A DNA stretch of 64,000 bases. Source: Pinibacter soli. GTDB lineage: Bacteria; Bacteroidota; Bacteroidia; Chitinophagales; Chitinophagaceae. Each line of letters begins with the position of its first letter. Position 1 is the first letter of the stretch. A program made the position numbers and the translations under genes. The stretch lies in NCBI RefSeq assembly GCF_029961145.1, contig NZ_JASBRG010000006.1, positions 50,660 to 114,659 on the forward strand, given 5' to 3'. Below are positions 25,566-34,903 of the stretch, in pieces. Below the pieces are notes generated by a model, which saw only the letters and a list, made by a program, of their open reading frames with translations, did no database searches and had not been told where the DNA came from.

Positions 25566-26672
25566 CTAAATTTTGAACCATCCCCTTTTCTTAAATATTC
25601 CCAACATCCAGATTGGTATCACAACCATTAAACCGACTGCGACATAGAATCCATACTTATTATGGAGCTCTGGAATGTGGTCGAAGTTCATTCCGAAAAT
25701 ACCGCCGATTACCGTGGCTGGCGCCATCAAACACGTAACTACCGCCATCACTTTCATCACTTCATTCATTCTTAAGTTGATGTTATTGATATACAGGTCC
25801 TGCATACTCATCATCATATCACGATAGTTTTCGGTGAGCTCATATGCCTGGATGATGTGATCGTAAACGTCTTTAAAATATTTTGTGGTGTTGTCATCCA
25901 GTAAATCGCTTTCGCTTTTGAGCAATCCGCTGATTAATTCACGTACAGGCGCAATATTTTTTTTCAATGCCAGTAATTCTTTTTTTAGCACAAGGATTTT
26001 TGCCAGCGTTCTTCTACTCGTACTTCTGATAACTTCTTCTTCCAGCAACTCTATCCTGTCGCCCAGTCTTTCCATCACTACAAAATAGTTATCTACAATA
26101 AGATCGAGCATGGTGTAACACAGGTAATCTGCGCCGCGCATTCTTACTTTACTCTGGTGATATTTTAGTTTTTCGCGGATGGGATTAAAAACATCCCGCG
26201 AAGCATCTTCCTGAAAGGATATTACAAAATCCTTTCCCAGTACAATACTTATCTGCTCGGACTCAACATTGAAAGTATTTTCATTGTAGTAAAGCATATT
26301 AAGCAGGCAGAAAATCACACCTTCCACATCGTCGACTTTTGGCCGCTGGCCCACACTCAAAATATCTTCCCTTAACAAAGGGTGAATCCCGTACACTTCA
26401 CCAATCGCATCTATATCACTTTTGCGAATGCCATCAATATTTAGCCAGGTAACATGTCCATTTTCTTTGTAAGCGTAGGCTTCCTCAATATCTGAAAGCT
26501 CCTTGCTGGAGCAGGAGTCCGATGAATAATCGTAGGCAAAAATCCTAACTTTTTCAGCTTCCTCGCGGACTGGAATGATGGTGGGATTTACATTAAAAAT
26601 CTCCTTCGTGCGGGAAGGCGCACGTTGAAAAAGATCCAACCCAAAGTATTGCAAATAGCGCTTGCTATCCAT
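25566..26672 (-). CDS. corA: CorA-type magnesium/cobalt transporter
   Basis: 368 residues. A long cytoplasmic N-terminal alpha/beta domain (WLNIDGIRKSDIDAIGEVYGIHPLLREDIL) and a long stalk helix precede two C-terminal membrane segments. The selectivity motif GMN lies at 327-329 (GIFGMNFDHIPEL); the usual GMNF is intact and is followed by a negatively charged loop. It ends with a basic tail (KKRGWFKI), as in pentameric CorA. Single gene, with normal length. Transport of Mg2+ is the likely role; Co2+ or Ni2+ may also be carried. Confidence 0.93.
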   Translation of the reverse strand: MDSKRYLQYFGLDLFQRAPSRTKEIFNVNPTIIPVREEAEKVRIFAYDYSSDSCSSKELSDIEEAYAYKENGHVTWLNIDGIRKSDIDAIGEVYGIHPLLREDILSVGQRPKVDDVEGVIFCLLNMLYYNENTFNVESEQISIVLGKDFVISFQEDASRDVFNPIREKLKYHQSKVRMRGADYLCYTMLDLIVDNYFVVMERLGDRIELLEEEVIRSTSRRTLAKILVLKKELLALKKNIAPVRELISGLLKSESDLLDDNTTKYFKDVYDHIIQAYELTENYRDMMMSMQDLYINNINLRMNEVMKVMAVVTCLMAPATVIGGIFGMNFDHIPELHNKYGFYVAVGLMVVIPIWMLGIFKKRGWFKI

Positions 26673-26787
26673 AGGAATAATTTACAGCAAGATAAAACAA
26701 TTTGGTTGTTGAAGAAGCGGCCGGTACCGGCTACTGGCAACCATCAACATTACCCCACAACTAATAACTAACAACTATATTTATGCC

Positions 26788-27273
26788 ATGAAACGCCTAC
26801 TCCCCTTATCTGTTTTCCTGGCCGCATTGTCGTTGATGGCAGGTTTTCTGCTTTCGAGAATGTCATTTGTTGGCCGTATTGGAATCTCTCTTTTTTATAA
26901 GGAATACACATTTATGAAGACATGGTGGAAAGGAACACTGGTTATTTTCATGGTGTTATTTCTGCTGATGTTGTTGCAGGATGCTATTGACCGGAAATTG
27001 GTGAAAAAGCGGGCCAACTCGTATCATTTGTTGGCATTAACCGCGGCAGCAGTTGGCATGTATTTTACTTATCGCGACTTTCAATATTATTACATGCACC
27101 GCTGGCTGAAAGAAAAATTCCATCTTGGCGGCTACCTGTTCTGGATCGGCTGGATTGGCATTTCACTGTTCTTCCTTTTTGGTAAACAAGAAAAGCCTTC
27201 GGCAAATGAGAATCTTCCGGCGGAAACTTCTGATAAACTACAGGATCAGCAAAAGGCTAGTAAAAGTTACTGA
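26788..27273 (+). CDS. Hypothetical four-helix inner-membrane protein
   Basis: 161 residues with four predicted membrane segments: about 5-24, 48-66, 78-94 and 113-131. Short polar loops lie between them (FYKEYTFMKTWWK; RDFQYYYMHRWLKEKFH) and the soluble tail is Lys/Glu/Gln-rich. The aromatic-rich loop before the last segment (FQYYYMHRW) is the most distinctive part. I do not recognise the family. The stop codon lies only five bases from the end of the convergent dicarboxylate transporter gene. The sequence before its ATG resembles one arm of the AACTAACAAC repeat found at 28795. Confidence 0.6.
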   Translation: MKRLLPLSVFLAALSLMAGFLLSRMSFVGRIGISLFYKEYTFMKTWWKGTLVIFMVLFLLMLLQDAIDRKLVKKRANSYHLLALTAAAVGMYFTYRDFQYYYMHRWLKEKFHLGGYLFWIGWIGISLFFLFGKQEKPSANENLPAETSDKLQDQQKASKSY

Positions 27274-27277
27274 GCGC

Positions 27278-28618
27278 CTACAACAACAAGCTCGCAAATA
27301 GAAATCCCAGCGCAATAGAAACTGCGATGGTAATTAAACCTCCCCGCATGAAACTGTGATTCACCACAAATTTTCCGATATGGGTAGAGCCCGTTTTGTC
27401 AAAATTTATTGCGGCCAATAAAGTAGGATAACCGGGTAAAACGAAATCGCTGTTTACTGCCGGAAACATCGCAATAAGTTGCGGAGCCGGAATGCCTAAC
27501 ACAACGCCCAGGGGCATCATTGTTTTGGTGGTAGCGGCCTGGCTAAAAGTCAACATACCCATTACGAACACAGCAATGGCAAATGTCCACGGATGCTGAG
27601 TGGTAATATCTCCCAGAGCATGTTTAATAATTGCTTCATTGTGATGCATAAATGTTGAAGCCATCCAAACCACACCAAACACAGACACCACAGCAGATGC
27701 CATAGAGGTAAACAGACTAGCTTTTGTAACATCAACAGCAGAAGTTTTTGTAATCAACATCATCGCCGCTGCGGCGCTTAGCGTTACAATTTCAATAATA
27801 GTTCCCATCCTTAGCGTACCATTTTCAGTAATGCTAAAATTGGATTCGCCCGGGCCATAGCTGGGAATCAATTGTGGAAAGGCTCCTGCAATAATGATGA
27901 GCAAAATCGCTATACCGAAAATTGTTACCGAAGTTTTGGCCCCCGGTTTATATGTTCTTTTCACGCTTCCGGAATCTTTATCGATATCAGCAGCAAATAC
28001 CGGATCCTGCATTTTTTTCAGAAACTCAGGATCTTTATCCAGATCCTTACCCATTTTTAAAACAGATAAACAGCCAACAAACACGCCAATCAATGAAGCC
28101 GGAATACAAACCATGAGAATGTTTTTTTGCGCCCCGGGATATGCGAGAATGGCTGTCATTGCTGCGGTTGCAGCCGACATTGGGCTGCTGGTTAAAGCCA
28201 GGTGCGATGCTATAACCGCCATGCTTAGTGGTCTTTCCGGACGAATTCTTTTTTTTGCGGAAACTTCTGATATGATGGGTAGTAAGGAGTAAACTATATG
28301 TGAGGTTCCGGCGAACAAGCACAAAAAGAAAACGGTGAATGGTCCGATGAATACAATTTGCGACGGCTTACTTCTGATGATCTTTTCTGCAACGCCTACA
28401 AGATAATCCAATCCACCCGCGGCCTGTAACGTGGCGGCTGTGGTAACGATCGACAGAATGATCAGCATTACATCCAGCGGCGGCTCTGTCGGTCTCATTT
28501 TAAAAACAAGAATAAATATCAGCAATGCGACGGTGCCCATTACACCGAGGCCAATGCCTTTCATTTGTGAGCCAACAAGGATAGCCGCCAGCATTATTGC
28601 AAATTCAATCCAAATCAT
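27278..28618 (-). CDS. Anaerobic C4-dicarboxylate transporter (DcuA/DcuB family)
   Basis: 446 residues, about ten to twelve membrane segments. It starts at ATG 28618 (MIWIEFAIMLAAILVGSQMKGIGLGVMG); the longer frame would only translate a repeat. Family blocks include SHIVYSLLPIISEVSAKKRIRPERPLSMAVIASHLALTSSPMSAATA and FVLPGYPTLLAAINFDKTGSTHIGKFVVNHSFM. Dcu carriers exchange fumarate, malate or aspartate for succinate. The upstream neighbour on the same strand is aspartase, which makes fumarate from aspartate. The pair fits aspartate uptake, deamination and export of C4 acids, though DcuA versus DcuB cannot be decided. Confidence 0.92.
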   Translation of the reverse strand: MIWIEFAIMLAAILVGSQMKGIGLGVMGTVALLIFILVFKMRPTEPPLDVMLIILSIVTTAATLQAAGGLDYLVGVAEKIIRSKPSQIVFIGPFTVFFLCLFAGTSHIVYSLLPIISEVSAKKRIRPERPLSMAVIASHLALTSSPMSAATAAMTAILAYPGAQKNILMVCIPASLIGVFVGCLSVLKMGKDLDKDPEFLKKMQDPVFAADIDKDSGSVKRTYKPGAKTSVTIFGIAILLIIIAGAFPQLIPSYGPGESNFSITENGTLRMGTIIEIVTLSAAAAMMLITKTSAVDVTKASLFTSMASAVVSVFGVVWMASTFMHHNEAIIKHALGDITTQHPWTFAIAVFVMGMLTFSQAATTKTMMPLGVVLGIPAPQLIAMFPAVNSDFVLPGYPTLLAAINFDKTGSTHIGKFVVNHSFMRGGLITIAVSIALGFLFASLLL

Positions 28619-28624
28619 AGTGAA

Positions 28625-28816
28625 GTTGTTAGTTACTAGTTGATAGTTGTTAAACTGTTGCCGGTGAACTGCCATATTTTTAGCTCTGCAAGGCTTATAG
28701 CCCTGCAGTTCTATTCTATTGCCTATGGCAACATTATCGCCAGAGGCGACGGAATAATGCTTCAAGGCTATAAGCCTTGAAGAGCGCACAAAGCCTAACA
28801 ACTAACAACTATCAAC
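28625..28816. repeat. Nested palindrome between aspA and the dicarboxylate transporter gene
   Basis: The outer arms are GTTGTTAGTTACTAGTTGAT and the mirrored CTAACAACTAACAACTATCA. The inner pairing is GCAAGGCTTATAGCC with GGCTATAAGCCTTG. It occupies nearly the whole spacer of an apparently cotranscribed pair. Confidence 0.8.
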
Positions 28817-28819
28817 ATG

Positions 28820-30223
28820 TTATTTAATAAATTTCGGACTGATCATATTTTCAAACGTGAATACTTCGTCCCACTTTTCCTGCGTGAGGAGTTGTTTTTC
28901 TAACACCACAATATCATGAACAGATTTTCCTGTTTCCAGCGCTTCGCGTGCAATGCCGGCACATTGTTTATAACCCAGTATTGGATTGAGTTGTGTAACA
29001 ATGCCAATGCTGTTCATCACCATTTTTTTCGTCAATTCAGCATTTGCACTAATGCCATCCACACATTTTTCCTTCAAAGTTTTACATGCATTTTCCATAT
29101 AAGTAATGGAAGAAAATAATGCGAAGGAAAGAACAGGTTCCATTACATTCAGTTGCAATTGCCCTGCCTCTGCCGCAAGAGTAACAGTAAGATCGGCACC
29201 TATCACATAAAATGCAGTCTGGTTAACCACTTCAGGAATTACAGGATTCACCTTTCCCGGCATAATGGAAGAACCCGGTTGCATTGGTGGCAAATTAATT
29301 TCGTTTAGCCCACACCGTGGCCCTGAAGATAATAATCTTAAATCATTACAGATCTTGGAAACTTTTACAGCAGTTCTTTTGAGCACACCGGACAACTGTA
29401 CATAAGCACCCGCATCGTAAGTAGCTTCAATCAGGTCACTCGCCAAAACAAGATCAAGACCAGTTACGTCCCGCAGATGTTTTGTTACAAGTTGTGCATA
29501 ACCTTCAGGAGCATTTACGCCTGTACCAATTGCGGTGGCACCCATGTTAATTTCAGCAATGAGTTTTTTACTATCTTCAATTCTTGCCTGCTCTTCGTGA
29601 AGATTCGTTGCGAATGCCCTGAACTCATCTCCCAGGCTCATCGGTACTGCATCTTGTAATTGCGTACGGCCCATTTTCAAAACGCCCTTGAATTCTTTTC
29701 CCTTAGCAGCAAAAGATTCGGTGAGTGCAGCGAGCGTTTCTTTGTAACGGCTGAGTTTATTTATCAATGCTATTCTGAACGCAGTTGGATAAGCGTCGTT
29801 GGTAGACTGTGAACAGTTCACATGATCATTTGGATGGCAAAATTCATACTGACCCTTTTCTTTTCCCATCAACTCTAGTGCAACATTGGCAATTACTTCA
29901 TTCGCATTCATATTTACAGAAGTGCCGGCACCACCCTGGATCATATCGCTTAAAAATTGGTTGTCAAATTCTCCCTTGATTACTTTGTCGGAAGCTTCGA
30001 TAATTTTTTCCGCAATTGCAGGATCAAGTACGCCAAGGTCACGGTTAGCCATAGCCGCGGCTTTTTTCACGTAGCCAAGCGCCTGCACAAAGAAAGGTTC
30101 TGCCTTAAGTGGAATACCTGTGATGTGAAAGTTTTCAAGCGCCCTTTCTGTTTGAACACCATAGTAAGCATCATTTGGGATTTCTTTTTTTCCGAGGAAA
30201 TCGCTTTCGATCCTTGTTGACAT
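28820..30223 (-). CDS. aspA: Aspartate ammonia-lyase
   Basis: 467 residues of the aspartase/fumarase superfamily. GSSIMPGKVNP (317-327) is the signature loop with the catalytic Ser. GGAGTSVNMNANEV (98-111) and SQSTNDAYPTA (138-148) are the other two active-site regions. It matches the length of AspA (about 470-478) and the N-terminus IESDFLGKKEIPNDAYYGVQTERA is AspA- rather than FumC-like. Reaction: aspartate to fumarate plus ammonia. It is upstream of the Dcu transporter on the same strand, with a 200-base repeat spacer between. Confidence 0.93.
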   Translation of the reverse strand: MSTRIESDFLGKKEIPNDAYYGVQTERALENFHITGIPLKAEPFFVQALGYVKKAAAMANRDLGVLDPAIAEKIIEASDKVIKGEFDNQFLSDMIQGGAGTSVNMNANEVIANVALELMGKEKGQYEFCHPNDHVNCSQSTNDAYPTAFRIALINKLSRYKETLAALTESFAAKGKEFKGVLKMGRTQLQDAVPMSLGDEFRAFATNLHEEQARIEDSKKLIAEINMGATAIGTGVNAPEGYAQLVTKHLRDVTGLDLVLASDLIEATYDAGAYVQLSGVLKRTAVKVSKICNDLRLLSSGPRCGLNEINLPPMQPGSSIMPGKVNPVIPEVVNQTAFYVIGADLTVTLAAEAGQLQLNVMEPVLSFALFSSITYMENACKTLKEKCVDGISANAELTKKMVMNSIGIVTQLNPILGYKQCAGIAREALETGKSVHDIVVLEKQLLTQEKWDEVFTFENMISPKFIK

Positions 30224-30388
30224 AAAACATTGTATTAGTTAGTGAATCTGAAAAGGAAGTCGACGAACTGAATACAATCAATTTGGCAATTGGTTCGCGG
30301 AGGAAATTCAGCACTAGAGCAATATGGCGACTGCCAGCCGGATTGAAGACCTGATAAAATTAATTTAACTGTAAAACGATTGGTTGTT

Positions 30389-31102
30389 TTATTTCGAAGA
30401 ACCGGTTGTGATGATTGTCAGAATATCATCATCACCATCAAGATTGTTCATCTGCCGCATAATTACCGGATAGCGATTGGCAATATATCTTGTTGGCGGT
30501 TTAACAGAAAAAACTTTGGGATTAGGTAAACAGGCGGCAATCATTGCAGCTTCTCTCCTTGTTAAGTTTTTAGCGGGCTTGTTAAAATATATCTGCGCTG
30601 CTTTTTCCGCACCAAAAATTCCATCGCCCATTTCTATCACATTAAGATAAACATCCATAATGCGGCGTTTTCCCCAGATCTTCTCTATCATAAATGTGAA
30701 GTAAACTTCAAGCCCCTTTCTTATAAAGCCTCGACCCTGCCAGAGGAGCACGTTCTTGGCAGTTTGCTGACTAATGGTGCTAGCGCCGCGAATACGATTT
30801 GGTTTGCGCTTGTTATAAGCCATCGCTTTTTCAATGCTTTTCCAATCGAAGCCACTGTGATCTGCAAAAAGTTGGTCCTCTGAAGAAATTACCGCGAGTT
30901 TAAGATTGGGAGAAATTTCATCATAGTTTACATAATCTCTTTTTAAACCATGACCTGTGAATAAACTACCGAGTTGAGTAAGTGTTATAGGAGGATTTAC
31001 CCATTTCAATACAATGATGTACACAAACTGGCCTATAAAAAGAATAAGGAAAATTCTTTTCAGCAATCTCCACGTTTTTGGTATGAGGCCTTTTGTATTC
31101 AA
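30389..31102 (-). CDS. mtgA: Monofunctional peptidoglycan glycosyltransferase
   Basis: 237 residues. One N-terminal membrane anchor (IFLILFIGQFVYIIVL) is followed by a GT51 domain: SSEDQLFADHSGFD (catalytic Glu in EDQ), RGASTISQQTAKN, and RRIMDVYLNVIEMGDGIFGAEKAAQIYF (second Glu). There is no transpeptidase domain, which defines MtgA. It polymerises lipid II glycan strands in the periplasm. The frame opens with TTG at 31102 after an in-frame stop, and there is no ATG near the anchor; TTG is therefore the likely start. Confidence 0.92.
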   Translation of the reverse strand: MNTKGLIPKTWRLLKRIFLILFIGQFVYIIVLKWVNPPITLTQLGSLFTGHGLKRDYVNYDEISPNLKLAVISSEDQLFADHSGFDWKSIEKAMAYNKRKPNRIRGASTISQQTAKNVLLWQGRGFIRKGLEVYFTFMIEKIWGKRRIMDVYLNVIEMGDGIFGAEKAAQIYFNKPAKNLTRREAAMIAACLPNPKVFSVKPPTRYIANRYPVIMRQMNNLDGDDDILTIITTGSSK

Positions 31103-31512
31103 GTTATTTCAATAAAGTATTGGAGTTTTTACACACAATTGCCCGCAAGATAATAGAACGAAACGAATTGATAATACTAAACACATAATGTGGAGAAACA
31201 TTGCAATAATTTACAGCAGTATAAAAACGTACAAGGCTTTTTGCTATCGCAAAATAATAAGGTATTTGGCACCGTCATTGCGAGGCCCGCGGACCATTAA
31301 CAACGAACTGAAAAGGAAAATTGAAAATACAGAAAGCGGGCCGAAGCAATCTCCCCGGAACATTGAGATTGCTTTGCCGCAATTACTTTAATCCCGCCAT
31401 TCATTAAAAAATCAAGCCGGTATAATACGCAGTGGCGCACAATGACGGCGTAACTTTCTTATTATTTCTTGTTTGAATATCAATCGATCTTGCAAGAATC
31501 TTCTTCAACCTT
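31103..31512. other. Gene-free spacer with dispersed GTCATTGCGAGG/GAAGCAATCTC repeat
   Basis: Contains GTCATTGCGAGGCCCGCGG (about 31274) and CCGAAGCAATCTCC with a mirrored GAGATTGCTTTGCCG (about 31342-31380), then CACAATGACGG (about 31437). These are parts of the dispersed element also found at 3850-3940. I see no gene here; short open frames are repeat readings. Confidence 0.65.
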
Positions 31513-32091
31513 TTAAAAGCCCTTTCTCGCCTTCTGAACATTTGTATCATTCATGTGGATGTATTCAATCTTGTAGAGTTTGCCGTGTTTTTTTCTGGAG
31601 TGATAAATGCGATTCATAATGAAACCGGCTGCGGCAACACCACCGGCAATAGCAATACTGGCTCCGTTGGGAGATTCATGTAAATAAGCACCGTTGATGA
31701 GATGCAACGCTATATAACCCAACCCGCCAATCATAAAGAGCGTACCGTTTTTAATGAAAACAAAAGACTCTTTTTTACCAACATCTATCTTCTGAATATC
31801 CTTATAATTAACACCTCTTACATTTGAACCGGCTGTATCGATAATTGTAGTACCAAACTGAGTGGGCATTACACGAATGTTGTACATTCTCACAAAAATA
31901 GAATCATCCCTTATGGTATCTACCGGGCCTGTAAGTACATAATCCTGAAACGTTGTAATGGTAATAGTGGAACCGGGCATGAAGGTTTTCACCGTACGGT
32001 TGTTTCTTTTTTTAACCACGATAAAGTCTGACTGTGCAGAAGCCATCATAGTGGAAAAAGCAAAACTTATAAGTAGGATTATTTTGTACAT
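31513..32091 (-). CDS. Hypothetical exported protein with a C-terminal membrane segment
   Basis: 192 residues. A signal peptide (MYKIILLISFAFSTMMASAQ) is followed by a beta-rich domain (STITITTFQDYVLTGPVDTIRDDSIFVRMYNIRV) and then two hydrophobic stretches (FMIGGLGYIALHLING and SIAIAGGVAAAGFIMNRI), with a basic tail. The N-terminal half resembles small Bacteroidota proteins that describe RNA-binding Sm-like barrels in topology, but this is only an impression. No confident family. The start ATG is directly before the signal peptide. It is alone between repeats. Confidence 0.6.
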   Translation of the reverse strand: MYKIILLISFAFSTMMASAQSDFIVVKKRNNRTVKTFMPGSTITITTFQDYVLTGPVDTIRDDSIFVRMYNIRVMPTQFGTTIIDTAGSNVRGVNYKDIQKIDVGKKESFVFIKNGTLFMIGGLGYIALHLINGAYLHESPNGASIAIAGGVAAAGFIMNRIYHSRKKHGKLYKIEYIHMNDTNVQKARKGF

Positions 32092-32159
32092 AGTTAAAAG
32101 CTAAATTAACATCTTGGTACAATAATAGAATATTTACTTCTCGTAAAAAAGATGTTATT

Positions 32160-32188
32160 GTACAGAAAAGGCGCTGCCTTGTCTCTAC
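32160..32188. repeat. Constant-arm palindrome, core AAGGCGCTGCCTT
   Basis: GTACAGAAAAGGCGCTGCCT continues into TGTCTCTAC. Same family as 3823-3851. It follows the LysE-type gene stop on the minus strand within ten bases and could be its terminator. Confidence 0.7.
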
Positions 32189-32196
32189 CTAAACGC

Positions 32197-32841
32197 TTAA
32201 TGATAAACTTTGTTTGCTAAAAACAAAACACTGTACAATAACGCGATACCAAAACCGATAAGCAGTGTGCCGGAAATTTTGTTGATGATGGAAATGTTGT
32301 GCAGCGTAAGTCGCTTACGTAACTTGCCGGCGAGTAGCACCTTTGCAACATCTGCGCCCATATTAAGAATAAGACAGGTTGAAAAAATAATGATGCGCTG
32401 TTCAAGTGTGTGACTTAAAGAAAAAGTGGTGGCGTTAACCAGCCAGAATAAAATCACGCTCGGGTTAAGTGTGTTGATAAGAAAACCCTGAATCGCTATT
32501 TTAAAGAAATCTTTCTTGGTGAAAAGAGACTCATCTCCTGTTGAACTTTGCTTAACCGTTACTTTTTTGAAGAAGATATAAAACAAACCAAGACCTATCA
32601 GGAAAGCACTTCCTCCATAGCCGATGGCTTTCTTAAACTCAAGCATTCTGCCAACAGCTTCTGAAAAGATATTGCTTCCGAAAACCAATACAAAATCACT
32701 GATCCAAACACCGGCCACAAAACTGAACCCGCCTTCCTTTCCGTTATTCAAACTTTGCTTGATAACAGTGAATATAACGGGCCCTACCGACATTGCCAGC
32801 ACTAAACCTAAAGCCAATCCTTTCACTAGAGCTTCCGTCAT
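32197..32841 (-). CDS. LysE/RhtB family amino-acid exporter
   Basis: 214 residues with six predicted membrane segments. The first carries the family signature ALGLVLAMSVGPVIFTVIKQSLNNGKEGGFSFVAGVWISDF (about 10-50), with the G-P and N/G-rich turn. Then come KKAIGYGGSAFLIGLGLFYIFF and FLINTLNPSVILFWL. LysE-type carriers export basic or neutral amino acids or their analogues. The substrate cannot be told. It lies alone between two palindromic repeats. Confidence 0.88.
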   Translation of the reverse strand: MTEALVKGLALGLVLAMSVGPVIFTVIKQSLNNGKEGGFSFVAGVWISDFVLVFGSNIFSEAVGRMLEFKKAIGYGGSAFLIGLGLFYIFFKKVTVKQSSTGDESLFTKKDFFKIAIQGFLINTLNPSVILFWLVNATTFSLSHTLEQRIIIFSTCLILNMGADVAKVLLAGKLRKRLTLHNISIINKISGTLLIGFGIALLYSVLFLANKVYH

Positions 32842-32880
32842 GAAATGGGGTGATTATGTTTGGGTGTTAAAAATACACCA

Positions 32881-32905
32881 GAGACAGATAATTATCTGTC
32901 TCTAC
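32881..32905. repeat. Constant-arm palindrome, core AGATAATTATCT
   Basis: GAGACAGATAATTATCTGTC is followed by TCTAC. It is nearly perfect and has the same outer arm as 32160-32188 with a different core. It lies between LysE and GH3-like genes. Confidence 0.75.
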
Positions 32906-32943
32906 TTCCAAAATTTACCGATAAATTTTTTATAAATGATTCA

Positions 32944-34470
32944 TTAATAGGCGTGTTGTGCAAGAAAATCCTCCCATTCTTTTAGCATCTTGCCTTTTAG
33001 CACACGTGGGAATTTGTGCTGACCGCCTTCTTTACCCTTCATTGTCATAAACGACATGAAAGCAGACTCTGGTAAAACTTTTACCGAAACTTCTTTCAGG
33101 GCACTTAATCTTTCTGTGGCGTAGTCGTCGTTGATATCTTTGAGAACGGCATCAATTTTTTCAGCGAGCACCTTCGGATCAGCCTTGTCGTTGCAGGCAA
33201 CGTACCAGTTGTGTGCAAACATGTTGTCATGCGGAACACCCGCAACCGTAAATTCAGGAATACAAATGTTTAAATCTTCACCTGCCGCCTGGATAGCTTT
33301 GGTCATATTTTCCACACTTAGATGTTCTCCTACAAGACTAAGGAAGTGCTTGGTGCGGCCGGTGATCACGATTTCGCAATTTGCTTTGTTTACAAATCGG
33401 ATAGTGTCACCTATCAAATAGCGCCATGCTCCGGCGCTCGTACTTAATAATATTGCATAGTCTCTGCCCTCTTCCACTTCGTGGATCATCATGACTTCGG
33501 GCTTTTCGATCATATTTCCTTCGCCATCAAAGTTCACATCGTCAAACGGAACGAACTCCAGGAAGATATGCTCGTTGGTCACCAATTTCATGCCCTTTGC
33601 ACCCGGTCCATCCTGGTAAGCAATGAAACCTTCGGAAGCGAGATACGTTTCCACGTAAGAAATTGGTCTGCCCAATAATTTTTCAAATCCTTTTTTATAT
33701 GGCTCAAACGAAACACCACCATGCAGGAAGAAAGATAGGTTTGGCCAAATGTCGTGGATAGTTTTCAGCTGATAACGCTCAATGATCTTTTCGAGACACA
33801 TCTGGATCCATGCCGGAACGCCGGTCAAATAACCGATATCCCAGTTTGGTGCCTGCTCTACGATCTCCTCAAGTTTCTTGTTCCAGTCTTTTTGTTTGGC
33901 AATTTTTTTACCCGGTTTGTAAAACGGCGTGAACCAGAAAGGCATACGTTTCGCCGTAATACCGCTAAGGTCGCCGGCAAAATAACCGGTGCCTCTTTGC
34001 AGGTCTGTAGTTCCGCCAAGCAAGAGACCAGCTTTACCAATAGCCTTCACTGGTATTTCTTCATAATTACGCAAAGAAATCACCAGCTTGATCATGGTAT
34101 TTAAGTTGCCACGCAAAAGATCAGGTGTGATAGGTATATACTTGCTGGCTGCTTCTGAAGTACCGGAAGACAAAGCGTAATACTTTATTTTTCCCGGCCA
34201 GCAAATGTCAGATTTGCCTTCCAGTGTCTTGTGCCAGTATTCGTTATATATTTTATTGTAATTGTATGTAGGAACTATTTCCTGGAATTTTTTACCCAGA
34301 TGACGACTCAGCAGGATTTCATCAAAACGGTATTGCTGACCAAATTCTGTGAAACGGGCCTTCTTCAAAAGTTTCTTTAACACACGGAGCTGCTCTCTCC
34401 TGGGAGACTTGCGCGGCAAGTTAAGCGCTTTGGATACCGATTTAGGGAGAGAAATGTCGATCAATGCCAT
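32944..34470 (-). CDS. GH3-like acyl-adenylate/acyl-amido synthetase
   Basis: 508 residues starting at ATG 34470 (MALIDISLPKSVSKAL). The longer frame's 39 extra residues look like spacer. The P-loop-like YYALSSGTSEAASKYIPIT is the ATP motif of the GH3 branch of the ANL superfamily. YLASEGFIAYQDGP and YLIGDTIRF supply the second and third motifs (the latter with the adenylate-binding Asp). The enzyme joins an amino acid or amine to a carboxylate by adenylation. Bacteroidota have many such proteins without known substrate. The C-terminal FMTMKGKEGGQHKFPRVL is typical. Confidence 0.9.
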   Translation of the reverse strand: MALIDISLPKSVSKALNLPRKSPRREQLRVLKKLLKKARFTEFGQQYRFDEILLSRHLGKKFQEIVPTYNYNKIYNEYWHKTLEGKSDICWPGKIKYYALSSGTSEAASKYIPITPDLLRGNLNTMIKLVISLRNYEEIPVKAIGKAGLLLGGTTDLQRGTGYFAGDLSGITAKRMPFWFTPFYKPGKKIAKQKDWNKKLEEIVEQAPNWDIGYLTGVPAWIQMCLEKIIERYQLKTIHDIWPNLSFFLHGGVSFEPYKKGFEKLLGRPISYVETYLASEGFIAYQDGPGAKGMKLVTNEHIFLEFVPFDDVNFDGEGNMIEKPEVMMIHEVEEGRDYAILLSTSAGAWRYLIGDTIRFVNKANCEIVITGRTKHFLSLVGEHLSVENMTKAIQAAGEDLNICIPEFTVAGVPHDNMFAHNWYVACNDKADPKVLAEKIDAVLKDINDDYATERLSALKEVSVKVLPESAFMSFMTMKGKEGGQHKFPRVLKGKMLKEWEDFLAQHAY

Positions 34471-34701
34471 TGAACAAGCAATTCTTTGATGAAATTCAAA
34501 ATTACGATTTGGAACTAAAAGTAAATTATAAATATTTATTGGTTTTTTGGCTGACGTTCGAAAAAATATTAGAATGTTTTCAAGCAAAACCCGCTATGGA
34601 TGGATAATTTCCAAAAGACATGGTTGAGTGTTGATTGCTGTCTTAGTTACAATAAATATGCTTCGACGTTATACAAAGTCTGCGCCTTGCGGCGCTTTTT
34701 T

Positions 34702-34896
34702 TAACCACGGAGGGAGGGAGGTTTTTTCACAGAGGAAACGGAGGGAAGCGACGAAACAACTGGTCAGCCGCAACAATAAGAGTAAACAAGATTCTTATAC
34801 ATTCTCCTTTGCTCAGGTTTCGAAACTTCAGATTTTATTTCTAATAACACCCTCCTTCTCTCTGTGAAAAAAACTCCTTCCCTCTGTGGTTAAAAA
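34702..34896. repeat. Long palindrome of CACGGAGG/CACAGAGG words
   Basis: AACCACGGAGGGAGGGAGG and TTTTTTCACAGAGG on the left mirror CCTCCTTCTCTCTGTGAAAA and CTCCTTCCCTCTGTGGTT on the right. It occupies the spacer between GH3 and the GT2 gene. The 79-codon frame across it is repeat-derived. A short GCGCCTTGCGGCGC hairpin (about 34682) lies just before it. Confidence 0.85.
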
Positions 34897-34903
34897 GGAG
34901 AGA

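Noticed and set aside
28619-28801. N-terminal extension of the Dcu transporter
   Set aside because: It reads the nested palindrome; the hydrophobic first helix starts at 28618.
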